Positions 55,320 through 64,000 of a stretch of DNA of 64,000 nucleotides are shown one piece after another. The notes beneath the pieces are model-generated. The model saw only the letters and a list, made by a program, of their open reading frames with translations. It ran no database searches and was not told where the DNA came from. Numbering within the stretch: position 1 is the stretch's first letter; the number at the start of each line of letters is the position of its first letter. The DNA comes from UBA10649 sp963749905 (lineage in GTDB: Bacteria > Actinomycetota > Actinomycetes > S36-B12). Location of the stretch: NCBI GenBank assembly GCA_963749905.1, contig CAVVOF010000003.1, positions 983,740 to 1,047,739 of the forward strand, written 5' to 3'. The position numbers and the translations under genes were made by a program.

Positions 55320-57320
55320 GTGGACGCCCTGTTCCTCGTCGCCTACCTCGTGCTCCCGTCGCTCACGCTGTGGCGGTCTCGCAGCATCGCGTGGACCGTC
55401 ATCGATCGTGGGCGCCTCAGTGTCCATCGTCGGCGCGCTCGTCAGCTTCGTGGTCGACCACGTGCTCGCTCTGGACCTGGACCCAGCTGCAGTGGGTGCT
55501 GCTGCTGGCGCTTGCCGTACCCGCCGTCCTGTTCGTTCACGCGCCGGCCCGACGGTGATTCGCGCCTCGGCGGTACCAGTTCGCTGACCATCCTGGTTCC
55601 GGTGCTCGGACTCGCGGCCTTTCTGACGGTCGTGACCACTTGGTGGACCGAGACGCCTGCATTCCTCACGCCGGTCAGCTTCCTGATGGGTCACGCCGTG
55701 GCGGAGGACAACGCCAAGTGGCTGGACTTCGCCGCCTAGCTCGCCGCCGGCGTGCCCGATCGACCAGTACGTGCCGATGGGCGGGCCGCTGCAGCTGTTC
55801 CTGGTGTTCGTCGCCACGCTGATGGGCTGTCCTGTCGCAGGTCGACCCTCGGTGGCTTCAACGAGGTCATGGTCGCCGCCAACACGGTCATCTACGGGCA
55901 GTTCGTGCTGGTGGCGCTCGCGCCGCTCGCTCTGGCACCGCTGGCAGAAGCACGGATTCGCCGACCCGTTCCGGAGGTCGGCGGGCCGCGTGCGACTGCC
56001 GTGGCCGCTGGTGTGGATCGGGGTCGTCCTGCTCGTCACGACCGTGCTGCTCCTGACGGCCTACGGGCACCTGACTCTGCAGTGGACCGTCATCGTCGCC
56101 GCCCTGTGGGCGTCCGCGTATCTGGTGAGGTCGCCGGTACCGCGGGCACAGCTGCTCACCTCGCTCATCGTCGCTGCCGGCATGACGGTGTGGCTGCCGA
56201 TGAACGCGATCGCGGCGGTGCTCGTCGTCGGTTGGCTGGTCGTGCTGGTTGCCCGCGTCATCCGCGAGGGACGCGCCGGCGCTGACTGGGTGGGATTGGA
56301 CATCGTCGTGGTCGTGTCGGCGGTCATCGGCGAGCCGTTGCGGTCCAGTGTCGCGTTCGTGCTCGCCTCTGCACCGACCGCTGGAGGGGCGCTGGAGACC
56401 GTCGGGGAGGCCTTGGCGGCGGCGTCCGGGCGGCTGTGGGCTCTCGCGCCGGCACTCTCTCCGGTGTGGGCGGGTCTGACGGAGTCGACCCTGTTCGAGG
56501 CGGGCGGCGGGACAGAGCAGGACCACCGCGATCCTCGTGGCTCTGGCTGCCGCAAGCGACTGTGGCAGCAGCGCTGGTGGTCTCGAGGCAGCGGGCCCGT
56601 CGCGGCTACGTGAGGCTCCTCCCCGTCGTCCTGCTGGCCGGGTTTGCGGTCGCTCTGAACGGGCTCGACCAGTGGGCCACAGGCAGCGCACCGCACTACG
56701 GCTCGTTGAAGTTCACGTTCATGGCCATGATCGTGATCGCGGCTGTCACTCTGCCCGTGGGCATGCTCCTGCTGGACCCGCGGGCGAGCGGAATGACCCC
56801 GGCTCGGTGGACTGCGGTGGGGGCGGTCACCCTCATCCTCGTGGTCGACGGACTGCTCGTACGCTCGGTCGCCGCGGCTCGACCGGACCAGTGGTCCCCG
56901 CCGGTTCCCTTCGACAACGCGCGCAGCTACTGGTGGCCCGCGGACGTCAACGGCACCTCGAACCAGCCGATCGCCGGCAATCCGGTTGCGTGCGTCTACC
57001 TGCCGCAGGGGGCCAAGGCTCCGTCCGGCATTCTCGAGTCGCAACTGTCCGACCCGCAGCGCGTGTACTCGTGCACGAGGCTGCTGGCCGGTCTGGCGGG
57101 CGAGGACGCAGGCGCTCAGCCGCTGGTGGACTGGTTGCGCCGGGAGTGGCTGACCAACACTCGGGCCTGGACGGACGTGCACGGCTATCTGTCGGCCATG
57201 CCCGACTCCGTCCTCGATCGCCCGGTGATCCTCCTGGACGATGGCAGCAATGTCATCGGGCTGGAGAGCGTCAGGACTCTGCTGTCGAAGTATCCTGCGG
57301 AGGCCGGGCAGCAGTGGTGA
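55320..57320 (+). CDS. Large polytopic membrane protein (frameshifted)
   Basis: This membrane protein of about 665 residues starts at GTG 55320 (MDALFLVAYLVLPSLTLWRS) behind GGAGG. Breaks occur near 55400, 55480, 55550, 55740, 55830, 55920 and 56520. The early external loop reads TPVSFLMGHAVAEDNAKWLD and VPIDQYVPMGGPLQLFLVFV. An acidic loop after the first spans, as in GT-C proteins, is the main recognisable feature. From 56540 the last spans and a soluble C-terminus are intact in one frame (MIVIAAVTLPVGMLLL, SYWWPADVNGTSNQPIAG, VIGLESVRTLLSKYP). That tail resembles extracytoplasmic domains of actinobacterial arabinosyl- or mannosyltransferase-like proteins. I do not recognise the exact family. 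It overlaps the convergent gene by 50 bp. Confidence 0.65.
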
Positions 57321-58728
57321 GAGAGCGGTCCGGTCGCCTCAGGAACTGGACGAGCACGGACAGCGAGGCGCCGCAGACCAATCGACGCGGCGAGAATCCC
57401 GGCGAGGCTGGTGAGGAGAATGCTGTACCCAACAATGAGGGGGATGGACACCAGCAGCATCGTCACCAGCGAGGTGTAGAGCAGGAAGTGCTGTCGTGGC
57501 CGACGCGGCAGGGACATGAGCGGCAACAGCAGAAGCAGGAACGCCGCCTTGTAGGCAAAGCCGAATCCCGCTACCAGCACGCTGGCGAGGAATACCGTCG
57601 AGCCTGCGCTGCCGAGCATGGCTGGCTGCACAGGGTTGCCGGGCAGGTTTCGCGCGAACGCGACCCCCCAAGCGACTCCGGCAAGAGCCAAAGCCGCCAC
57701 CAGTAGGTTGCCCAGTATCGGCTGTGCCTCGAGCGAGAACTCCGTCACCATGCGGGAGACGATCGGCAGTCGTCCCATCGCCGGAAAGTCGTACAGGATC
57801 AACGCACGGCTGTTGTCCGCTGAGCTGGAGGTGAACTCCGTCCAATTCAGCGCCAAGAAGGCCGCCACGGCCACGGCGAAGCCAATCAGGACCGTCCACC
57901 CTCGTCGAAGTCGGAGCGCCGGCAGCAAGAGCAGCCCCAGTGGCGAAGGGGTAGTACTTCCACGTTCCCATGACCCAGATGAGCGACGCAATCGCCGCCC
58001 AGACCCACAGTGACTGGCGGCGTCGGAGGACGAAGACCGCCACGATCGGCAGGGCAAGGACGAGCGCATCGAGGTTGCCCCGGTCCAAGAGCAACAGCCA
58101 GCCGCCGCCCACCGCTGCGATCGCGTAGACGGGGAGGGCGAGTGGTGCGCTGTTACGGGCGAGCCAGACGAGGCAGAGACTCAGGCCGATGGCCAGCAAC
58201 GTGCCGAGGATGGGCGTCCACGACTCGCTGACCAGGTCGAGGGTGGCCGGTCCGAGCCACAGCACGCCGTCTGCGTAGCCGGGGTCTTGTTCAGCACACC
58301 CATCGCACTCGACCCAGCGCAGGACCCAGGCCAGATCTGAGTAGTGCTCGCGGGCCCGGAGCAACTGCAGGCCCGCATATAGGGCCCACGCCTCTGCATC
58401 GCGTCCGATCTCGATGAGCAAGCCGAGCAGCAGCGTGATCCCGGCTGAGACTCCGCCGATGGCCCACGGCAGCCACCGGGGCCCGCTGAGTCGCACCGAT
58501 CGGACCAGAAGTGGCAGGCCCACAGCCAGTCCGAGCACGAGGAGGGCAGTGCGGCCGCCGGTATCGGTGTCGACGGTTCCCTCACTCAGCGCGGAGGACG
58601 TCACGACCACCTTGGTCAGGATGGCAAGGAGTGCGATCCAGGCGGCAGCGACGGTGCCCCACGCGCGCCCAGTAGCTCGTGCGGCGGTCGGATGGGTGGC
58701 GCGCGTCGCTCCTGAGGGCCTCCTTCAC
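57271..58728 (-). CDS. GT87/DUF2029-like membrane glycosyltransferase (frameshifted)
   Basis: This protein of about 485 residues has some ten hydrophobic segments. LLLLDRGNLDALVLALPIVA and VMGTWKYYPFATG are the conserved membrane motifs of GT87 (DUF2029) mannosyltransferases, which use polyprenyl-phosphate mannose. FVECDGCAEQDP-like sequence (WVECDGCAEQDPGYADGVLW) forms the first external loop. The frame changes near 57940 and near 57385; after the last break the best reading is CGASLSVLVQFLRRPDRSL to TGA at 57271. The start is taken as GTG 58728, 7 nt after a TAGCAT box, which requires one more indel before about 58655. The open frame itself begins at 58610. Confidence 0.68.
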
Positions 58729-58735
58729 AGGCGGG

Positions 58736-58741
58736 ATGCTA
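58736..58741 (-). promoter_or_regulatory. Leaderless promoter -10 box for the GT87-like gene
   Basis: TAGCAT on the minus strand, 7 nt before GTG 58728. Its TAG is the stop codon of the upstream epimerase gene, so the promoter is embedded in the preceding gene's end. Confidence 0.5.
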
Positions 58742-59653
58742 CGCAGTCAGAGCGCGACGCTGGACGCGGGCGAGCACGTCGAGGTACACGGCCTTCATCC
58801 CTGCCGGCAGGGTGGTGGGACTGCGAAGAGGGACGGTGGGCACCAGCCGCAGGTCGGGGGATTGGTGGACGGCGCTCGGATGGCTCCCGAGTGCGACGGG
58901 AACGCGACGCTTCGCCACCAGATTCATGGTCCGTACCAACTGCCCCACGGTCGCGGGCTGACCCGACGCGATGACCGTGGTCAACGCTCCCGGCTGGGCG
59001 GCTGACCTCGCGAGATCAACCGAGTCCAAGACGGCGCGTGCCGCATCATCGACGTAGATGTAGTCCCTGATCGTGTCGAGGGGCACGAAGATGTTGATCG
59101 GCTGCCGGGTGACGGCGGACAGTGCGAGCCGCGATACCAAGCCCTGCAGCTTGGTGAGGTCCTGGCCCGGGCCGTACAGGTTGCTGATCCGTCCGACGAC
59201 GACGGGACACACGGCTCCGAGGATTCCTGCGGCGAGCCTCTCCTGGGCGAGCTTCAACTCGCCATACGGGCTGAGGGGCGATGGGTCGGTGTCGCAGGTG
59301 AAGGGGGGGTTGTGCGACCCCGCGAACACTCCCCCGGCCGAGGAGGCCACGAACACGGACCCCGGTCCTCGTGGCAGGGCTGAGCGGATCCCCTCGAGGA
59401 GACCCTGCAGGGGCTCCAACTCACGCTGAGCCGTGGCGCTCGGGGTGGACGTCGTGGCGGCCCCGGCGGCCCAGATCACGGCCCATGAATCGCTGGCGGC
59501 TTCGATACTGAAGCGCCGCGCCTCGGATCGCAGCACGGCTGCGGCGGACGACGGATCGGTCCAGGGGACCCGTTCGCCGTCGAAGGAGTGCTGACTGTGG
59601 CGGACGATCGCGCTGCCGAGCAGCCCGCCGGCCCCGATCGTCCAGATGATCAT
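58739..59653 (-). CDS. NAD-dependent epimerase/reductase, SDR family
   Basis: This intact 304-residue SDR protein shows MIIWTIGAGGLLGSAIVRHS (GxGGxxG near the N-terminus), VFVASSAGGVFAG and SPYGELKLAQERLAAGI, with the Tyr and Lys of the YxxxK active site. VVVGRISNLYGPGQDLTKLQ and FVPLDTIRDYIYVDDAARAV resemble the C-terminal part of dTDP-4-dehydrorhamnose reductase/epimerase-like proteins. It probably modifies a nucleotide-activated or lipid-linked sugar; the following GT2 is of the lipid-phosphate type, which also allows a polyprenyl-phosphate-sugar epimerase role. ATG 59653 overlaps that gene's stop (ATGA). Confidence 0.85.
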   Translation of the reverse strand: MIIWTIGAGGLLGSAIVRHSQHSFDGERVPWTDPSSAAAVLRSEARRFSIEAASDSWAVIWAAGAATTSTPSATAQRELEPLQGLLEGIRSALPRGPGSVFVASSAGGVFAGSHNPPFTCDTDPSPLSPYGELKLAQERLAAGILGAVCPVVVGRISNLYGPGQDLTKLQGLVSRLALSAVTRQPINIFVPLDTIRDYIYVDDAARAVLDSVDLARSAAQPGALTTVIASGQPATVGQLVRTMNLVAKRRVPVALGSHPSAVHQSPDLRLVPTVPLRSPTTLPAGMKAVYLDVLARVQRRALTA

Positions 59654-60658
59654 TTCGCCCGTGGGTCGAAGGTTCGCGCGGGGTCCTGCACCACCACGTA
59701 GAGGGGCTTGCCAAGACTCATGTTCGTCGCCGCACCGATGTACTGGGCGATGATGCCCAGAGACAGCATCACCGCCCCGCCGACCACCATGAGGGCAATG
59801 AACATCGAGGCCCAACCGCTCACCGGGAGGTCGCCCACGATCCGCTCATAGGCCACCCACAAAGCGGCCAGACCTCCGACGATGACGAAGGCGACCCCGA
59901 TGAAGGAGACGAAGAACAGGGGCTTCGTTCCGGAGGAGACGACCAGTCGGCCGAAGTGAGAGAACAGGCGGGAGTAGCTGTAGTTGCCTGCTGCCCGACC
60001 TTCCTGGCGAAGGGTCACCGGGCACGTCGTCACATCTGCCACGACCCACGACAGGGCCACGTCGAGGTAGACCCCGGTGCCGGTGTAGGCGGCGACCGAC
60101 CGACCGACCTCGCCGAGTACGAGGCGGTAGGAGTTGAACTCCTCGAACTCTTGGTCGGCGAGGAACCGCACGAAGAGGCCCTTGGCCACTCTCGATCCAA
60201 GGTTGCGGAGTGCACTGTGCGGAGGCGGATTCGTGGGGCTGCCGTACACGAGTTGCGCACCCTCGGCGTAGGCGGCGTCGATCATTGAGCCGATGTATGC
60301 GGGATCCTGCTGGCCGTCCTCGTCCATGGTGACGATCCAGTCGCCGCCCGAGGACGTCATGCCCGCCAGCGTCGCCGCATGCTGGCCGAAGTTGCGACTC
60401 AGCCAGACCGGTTGCACCCACGGGTGCTGGGCGTGCAGCTCGCGGATCACCTCGTCACTGCGGCCAGGACCGCGATCCCACACGAGGAGCACCTCGGAGA
60501 TCCGGTAGGAGCGACCACCTGGGGAGACTTGGGTCTCGTGGAGAGCGACCAACTCGTCAATGAGACCCGGCAGCGTGTTCTCGCCTCGGTAGACCGGAAC
60601 CACCACGCTTACCTCGAGTGGGGCGCCGTCGGCGGAAGCAGTGGCGTCTCTGAGTCAC
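59650..60658 (-). CDS. GT2-family polyprenyl-phosphate glycosyltransferase with C-terminal membrane spans
   Basis: This protein of about 335 residues is of the GtrB/ArnC/DPM1 type. VVVPVYRGENTLPGLIDELV, VLLVWDRGPGRSDEVIRELH, WLSRNFGQHAATLAGM and the metal-binding IVTMDEDGQQDPAYIGSMID are in order. Two C-terminal membrane spans follow (LFFVSFIGVAFVIVGGLAAL, then AVMLSLGIIAQYIG). It would load a sugar onto polyprenyl phosphate for use outside. The clear open frame begins at GTG 60606, but TAGACT lies 6 nt before GTG 60658, and the intervening codons read DATASADGAPLEVS in the right style after a one-base slip. I therefore extend to 60658. It is coupled with the epimerase gene. Confidence 0.85.
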
Positions 60659-60664
60659 GTGGAG

Positions 60665-60670
60665 AGTCTA
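60665..60670 (-). promoter_or_regulatory. Leaderless promoter -10 box for the GT2/epimerase pair
   Basis: TAGACT on the minus strand, 6 nt before GTG 60658, the preferred GT2 start. Confidence 0.45.
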
Positions 60671-60730
60671 TGGGTGCTCGCCTCCGAGGTGCCCGCTTGC
60701 TGCGCCACCTGCCCGCCGTTGTCGGCGAGG

Positions 60731-60736
60731 TAGCGT
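60731..60736 (+). promoter_or_regulatory. Leaderless promoter -10 box for the CgeB-like gene
   Basis: TAGCGT, 6 nt before GTG 60743, in the 84-bp divergent gap. Confidence 0.6.
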
Positions 60737-60742
60737 GACACT

Positions 60743-61978
60743 GTGACCGATCCCGATGCATCCGCCAGAGCGGTCGTCGGGAGACTCGCTTCGAGGGTCT
60801 ATCCCGGATTGGATGAGGCGCTCTGGCGCCGGCAGCGCCGCAAGATCGTCCGGTCCCTTCATGAGGCGACTCCGTACGCGCGTGAGCTCACGTCCACGGT
60901 GCCGGTGAAGGCCCCGATCGGCGTTGATCGGATGGTCACGCGCCCCAGTCACCTGCTGGTGGTGCCTGCGCAAGGTCCGTCGCACCCGTCCTGGGGACCC
61001 GGTACGCGGAACCTCTACTACGAGGCCTACCAGGGCGCCCGCGAGCGGTACGGCGCTGAGCGGGTGAGCGTGATGGACATCCTGCCGGATGAGTCTCCAC
61101 AGGAGTGGCAACCGCGACTGCTTCATCATGTGCTCGACTCGGGGGCAACACACCTGCTGACGCACATCGAGAGCGATCCCGGACACATCGACGGCACGTG
61201 GCACTGGGACGCCCTCTGGTCGGCGCTTTCCGAGAGATGGGACGGCGTCCTCCTGGGCGTCATGTTCGACTCCGCATTCCAGTGGATCCAGGCGAAGAGC
61301 CGCCTGCTGGGGCGGATGTCCGCCAACTTCGTCGCCGTTGACATCTGCATGCCGATGGATGGCGTGATGGTGCGGGGCCGTCCTGAGGTCGGTCCCGTGA
61401 ACATGCCGATGTCGCTCGAGTCGCTGGCCCTCCTTGATGCACGCCTCGAGGGCGTCGAGGCCGAGCACGACGTCTCCTTCATCGGCACGCTGTATCCGCA
61501 CCGGGTCGACATGCTCGACGCGCTCGCGAGGGCAGGCGCCAACGTGGTCGTCAATCCGCACCGACTGGATGAGACGAGGAACTTCGCGGAGAGTCGCGCG
61601 AATCAGCCGGGCTGGCTCGACTACATGGCGGGCCTTGCCTCCAGCCGCATGACTATCAACTTCTCACGCTCGTCTGCCGGCCCCTTCGAGCAGCTGAAGA
61701 CCCGCGTCTTGGAGGCGACACTGGCGGGAACGCTGCTCTTGACGGATGACCGGGATCGCACCGGCCGATTCTTTGTCCCCGAAGAGGAATACGGCTACTT
61801 CGCGTCCCCGGATGACCTGCCGAGCGTCGTCACACGCTGGCTGTCACAACCCGAGCGGCTCGATGGGGCTCGCTTGGCGGCCCAGCGGAAGGCCCGCGTC
61901 CTGGCTGGGGCCAGCTTCTTCGGCGGGATCGAGGAGGGTCTGAGGCGACGCGGACTCCCTCAACTCGGTGAGGGATAG
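60743..61978 (+). CDS. CgeB-like glycosyltransferase family protein
   Basis: This intact 411-residue protein has a GT-B-like layout. An N-terminal domain (RPSHLLVVPAQGPSHPSWGP, VMDILPDESPQEWQPRLLHH, THIESDPGHIDGTWHWDAL, VAVDICMPMDGVM) is followed by the C-terminal VSFIGTLYPHRVDMLDALAR. ASSRMTINFSRSSAGPFEQL and KTRVLEATLAGTLLLTDDRD then supply the K.R..E.. region, and YFASPDDLPSVV closes the fold. The FIGxxxxxR and N-F-S...QxKxRxFE pattern is that of CgeB/spore-maturation-type glycosyltransferases found in many surface-glycan loci. Activity is inferred. It is a single-gene unit with its own leaderless promoter, convergent with the next gene (7-bp gap). Confidence 0.85.
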   Translation: MTDPDASARAVVGRLASRVYPGLDEALWRRQRRKIVRSLHEATPYARELTSTVPVKAPIGVDRMVTRPSHLLVVPAQGPSHPSWGPGTRNLYYEAYQGARERYGAERVSVMDILPDESPQEWQPRLLHHVLDSGATHLLTHIESDPGHIDGTWHWDALWSALSERWDGVLLGVMFDSAFQWIQAKSRLLGRMSANFVAVDICMPMDGVMVRGRPEVGPVNMPMSLESLALLDARLEGVEAEHDVSFIGTLYPHRVDMLDALARAGANVVVNPHRLDETRNFAESRANQPGWLDYMAGLASSRMTINFSRSSAGPFEQLKTRVLEATLAGTLLLTDDRDRTGRFFVPEEEYGYFASPDDLPSVVTRWLSQPERLDGARLAAQRKARVLAGASFFGGIEEGLRRRGLPQLGEG

Positions 61979-61985
61979 CGGTCCG

Positions 61986-63058
61986 TCACGCGCTGTCCAG
62001 GGCGACACGCAGTCGACGCAGGTTGGCGTGCCAGTCGGCCTTGGCTTCGACCAAGTGGCGGGCACGGAGCACGACCTCGGTCGGGTAGTGGTGGTTCACG
62101 GTGTCCACGAGGCTGGCGAGGGCGGTCACGTCACCAGTGGGGAAGGTGTACCCCGTCTCCCCATCACGGACCCATCCCAGATTGCCCGGGGTGGCGCTCG
62201 CGATCACAGGTGTCCCGCACGCCATCGCCTGCAGCAGGGTCACTGACGTGCCATCCATCTCCGCGGCGCTGACGTAGCAGGCGGCTCTACCCAGCAGGGG
62301 AACCAGGTCTTCCTCTGGCACGTGCCCCAGGAAGCGTGTTCGATCAGCGATGCCCAGCTCGCGTGTGCGCGCTTTCAGCGAGTCCGTGAGTGAACCGGAG
62401 TGGCCGATGATCAGGTACGGGTCCGGGAAGTCCTCGTGCAGATCGGGACGTCGCCGCACGAGAGCGAACGCGTCGATGACGTCGGCGACGCGGTAGAGCG
62501 GCTCATGCGCACGCAGCGAGAGTACGAGGTGTGCGTGTGGGGGAACTCCGAGCTGGAACGCGTCGATCCAGGGAGCGTGGAAGGGGAACGCGTGCAGGTC
62601 CACGCCCCAGGGCAGGAGGGTGATCCGCGAAGGGTCGAGTCCGGCGCCGACGGCGATCCCATGGTTGGCGTCGGAATCGACGATCAGTCCACTGAGGAGC
62701 GCGAGCCAGGACAGGTCTGACGCCTCGAGGGCCGGATCGCTGAGGTCGTACCCCCACGACAGTCCGACGAGCCGCAGGCCGAGGTCCGACAGCGGGCGGG
62801 TGACGCTGAGCAAGGGGCCCGCCAGGACGGGCAGCCCACCTTCGGCGGCTGCACTGACCGCTAACCGCAGTTCCAACGCGTCGGGGACGTCGCGTCCGAG
62901 CGAGATGACATGAGGGGTGTACCCAACCTCGAGTAGCGCAGACACCCATCGCTCGTCGTGGATCCCCCACCCCGAGGTCGCGTACACGCAGTCGTGCATC
63001 AGCGGACGTCCGAGGAGTGTGGATCAGGCCCTGATCTGGGGGATGGTGTGCGCCTCAC
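61986..63058 (-). CDS. GT4-family glycosyltransferase
   Basis: This GT4 enzyme has an intact frame from ATG 62999 (337 residues). CVYATSGWGIHDERWVSALL is the acceptor loop, and GLIVDSDANHGIAVGAGLDP with ITLLPWGVDLHAF marks the domain boundary. LSLRAHEPLYRVADVIDAFA opens the donor domain, and YVSAAEMDGTSVTLLQAMAC is the Ex7E-type site. The Gly loop lies very close to residue 1, so the N-terminus looks short. A TACGAT box sits 6 nt before GTG 63058 (RRTPSPRSGPDPHSS), giving about 20 extra residues if one base was mis-called near 63000. I use that start, with ATG 62999 as the fallback. Confidence 0.88.
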
Positions 63059-63064
63059 CCCGCC

Positions 63065-63070
63065 ATCGTA
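63065..63070 (-). promoter_or_regulatory. Leaderless promoter -10 box for the terminal GT4 gene
   Basis: TACGAT on the minus strand, 6 nt before GTG 63058. Confidence 0.45.
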
Positions 63071-63088
63071 CGTTCGCCGCCCGTGCGT

Positions 63089-63931
63089 TCAGGATGAGTG
63101 GAAGGACCCCTTCATCCGCAGCCACGTGTAGGCCCCGCGTCGCAGCGTGGTCTGCAGGCGCAGGCCGGCCCGCGCCCGCACGATCTCGGTTCGAGACGGC
63201 GGAGACGGCTGGGCGGCCTCGTACTCCTTCTGCCATTGCTCGAACTGTGCGCGCTGCACGCCGGCCAGCCGCGTCGACCAGGAGCTGGCGCTGACCCGGA
63301 ACGCACCCACGCTGTTCCTCCGCACCGCCACGTCGCCGTGCTGAGCGACCTTCGCGTACAGCATGAGGTCGAGCACCAGCGGGTTGTGGTCCTCCCACGG
63401 CATCGACGCGAGCAGCGGCTCGCGACGGAACAGGACGGCCAGCGGCTCGCCGATCACGTTGGTGCCCTTCAGCCAGCACGCTCGGATGACGTCACTGCCC
63501 CGCATCGCCCCGGCCGTCAGGCCCGACCCGCCACGTCGGGGGTAGAGAACGACTCCGTTCGCGTCGACGATGTCCCGCTGGGCGACAGCCATCACGGCGG
63601 ACGGGTGGGCCTGCAGGTCGCGGACCTGCTGGGACACCGCATCAGGCGTCAGCAGGTCGTCCTGGCAGACGAGCTTCACGAACTCGCCCTTCGCGGCCTG
63701 GGTCACGGCGGTCCAGTTGGCCGCGGCACCAAGACCGTTCGGAATGGTCATGACGCGCACGCGGGCATCATGAATGCCCTGCAGGAAGCCCAGGGAGCCG
63801 TCGGTGGATCCGCCGTCGGAGAAGACGATCTCCAGATCGGGGTAGTCCTGGGCGAGGAGCGCGGGGACCAGCTCTGCGAGGTGCGGCATGCCGTTGTAGA
63901 CGGGAACGACGACCGAAGCGAGAGGGCCCAC
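63089..63931 (-). CDS. GT2-family glycosyltransferase
   Basis: This intact 280-residue GT2 enzyme shows ASVVVPVYNGMPHLAELVPA, LEIVFSDGGSTDGSLGFL, GLGAAANWTAVTQAAKGEFV and KLVCQDDLLTPDAVSQQVRD, with the QDD metal motif. AGAMRGSDVIRACWLKGTNV and WEDHNPLVLDLMLYAKVAQH are the acceptor-side elements, and a basic C-terminal tail closes the protein. The length and motif order match WcaA-like enzymes of exopolysaccharide loci. It starts at GTG 63931. The GT4 promoter lies just beyond its stop, so the two are separately transcribable. Confidence 0.92.
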   Translation of the reverse strand: MGPLASVVVPVYNGMPHLAELVPALLAQDYPDLEIVFSDGGSTDGSLGFLQGIHDARVRVMTIPNGLGAAANWTAVTQAAKGEFVKLVCQDDLLTPDAVSQQVRDLQAHPSAVMAVAQRDIVDANGVVLYPRRGGSGLTAGAMRGSDVIRACWLKGTNVIGEPLAVLFRREPLLASMPWEDHNPLVLDLMLYAKVAQHGDVAVRRNSVGAFRVSASSWSTRLAGVQRAQFEQWQKEYEAAQPSPPSRTEIVRARAGLRLQTTLRRGAYTWLRMKGSFHSS

Positions 63932-63940
63932 GGCGGCAGC

Positions 63941-64000
63941 TATCCGCGTGTGAGCGGCAGCGGAGCGACGAGGGTCGTCCGCGCCCGCTGGGTCGTCGCC
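63941..64000 (-). other. Possible 3' end of a gene running out of the window
   Basis: On the minus strand one frame reads TTQRARTTLVAPLPLTRG and stops at TAG 63941-63943; a second frame is also open. Either could be the end of an upstream gene, but 60 bases are too few to identify it. Confidence 0.2.

Overview
The window is 64 kb of very G+C-rich DNA with G/C-ending codons, many GTG starts and short TANNNT boxes placed 6-7 nt before start codons. This fits an actinobacterium (Actinomycetota); I cannot place it more precisely. Nearly every gene belongs to surface-glycan or glycoconjugate biosynthesis. I see no rRNA, tRNA, CRISPR array, insertion sequence, integrase or transcription factor.

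Layout. 1-8.3 kb (+): the 3' end of gmd, a very large FkbM methyltransferase/double GT4 protein, a 23-bp inverted repeat, more glycosyltransferases, a DUF2304 protein and a UDP-glucuronate decarboxylase. 8.3-18.6 kb: polytopic membrane proteins, a fucosyltransferase-like protein (-), a GT4, a capsule-synthesis-like protein, a methyltransferase and a DUF4910/DUF2172 aminopeptidase-fold protein. 18.6-23.5 kb: pseudaminic acid genes pseF (+) and pseI-pseG (-), a WbqC-like gene, and a tandem duplicate of a methyltransferase gene. 23.6-35.6 kb: FkbM and TylF-type methyltransferases, a PhyH-type dioxygenase, a PglK-like ABC exporter, a DUF6492 protein, glycosyltransferases and GT-C-like membrane proteins. 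35.6-51.3 kb, all intact: pseB, pseC, a DUF2142 protein, a WecA/TagO-like initiating transferase with an epimerase, GT4, GT61, a sugar-transfer ATP-grasp protein, a QueC-like PP-loop enzyme, a pyruvyltransferase and more glycosyltransferases. 51.3-64 kb: a second PglK-like exporter, further glycosyltransferases, two large membrane proteins and an epimerase.

How the genes could fit together (inference). Nucleotide sugars are made by Gmd, Uxs, the Pse enzymes and the epimerases. The WecA/TagO-like enzyme primes undecaprenyl phosphate. The cytosolic glycosyltransferases extend the glycan. Methyl, pyruvyl and possibly hydroxyl or acyl groups are added. The two ABC exporters flip lipid-linked products, and the GT-C-like membrane proteins act outside the membrane on polyprenyl-phosphate sugars. 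The PseH acetyltransferase step has no visible gene here.

Two features shape the annotation. First, the strand changes about twenty times. Convergent genes abut or overlap at their stops, and many genes start directly at a leaderless promoter. Second, reading-frame breaks cluster in blocks (about 0-11, 12.2-23.5, 24.3-27.5, 29.1-34.7 and 53.1-58.7 kb), whereas 34.7-53.1 kb has no break I can see. The broken genes still code across their full length in alternating frames, so I treat most breaks as probable sequence errors and give whole-gene spans.
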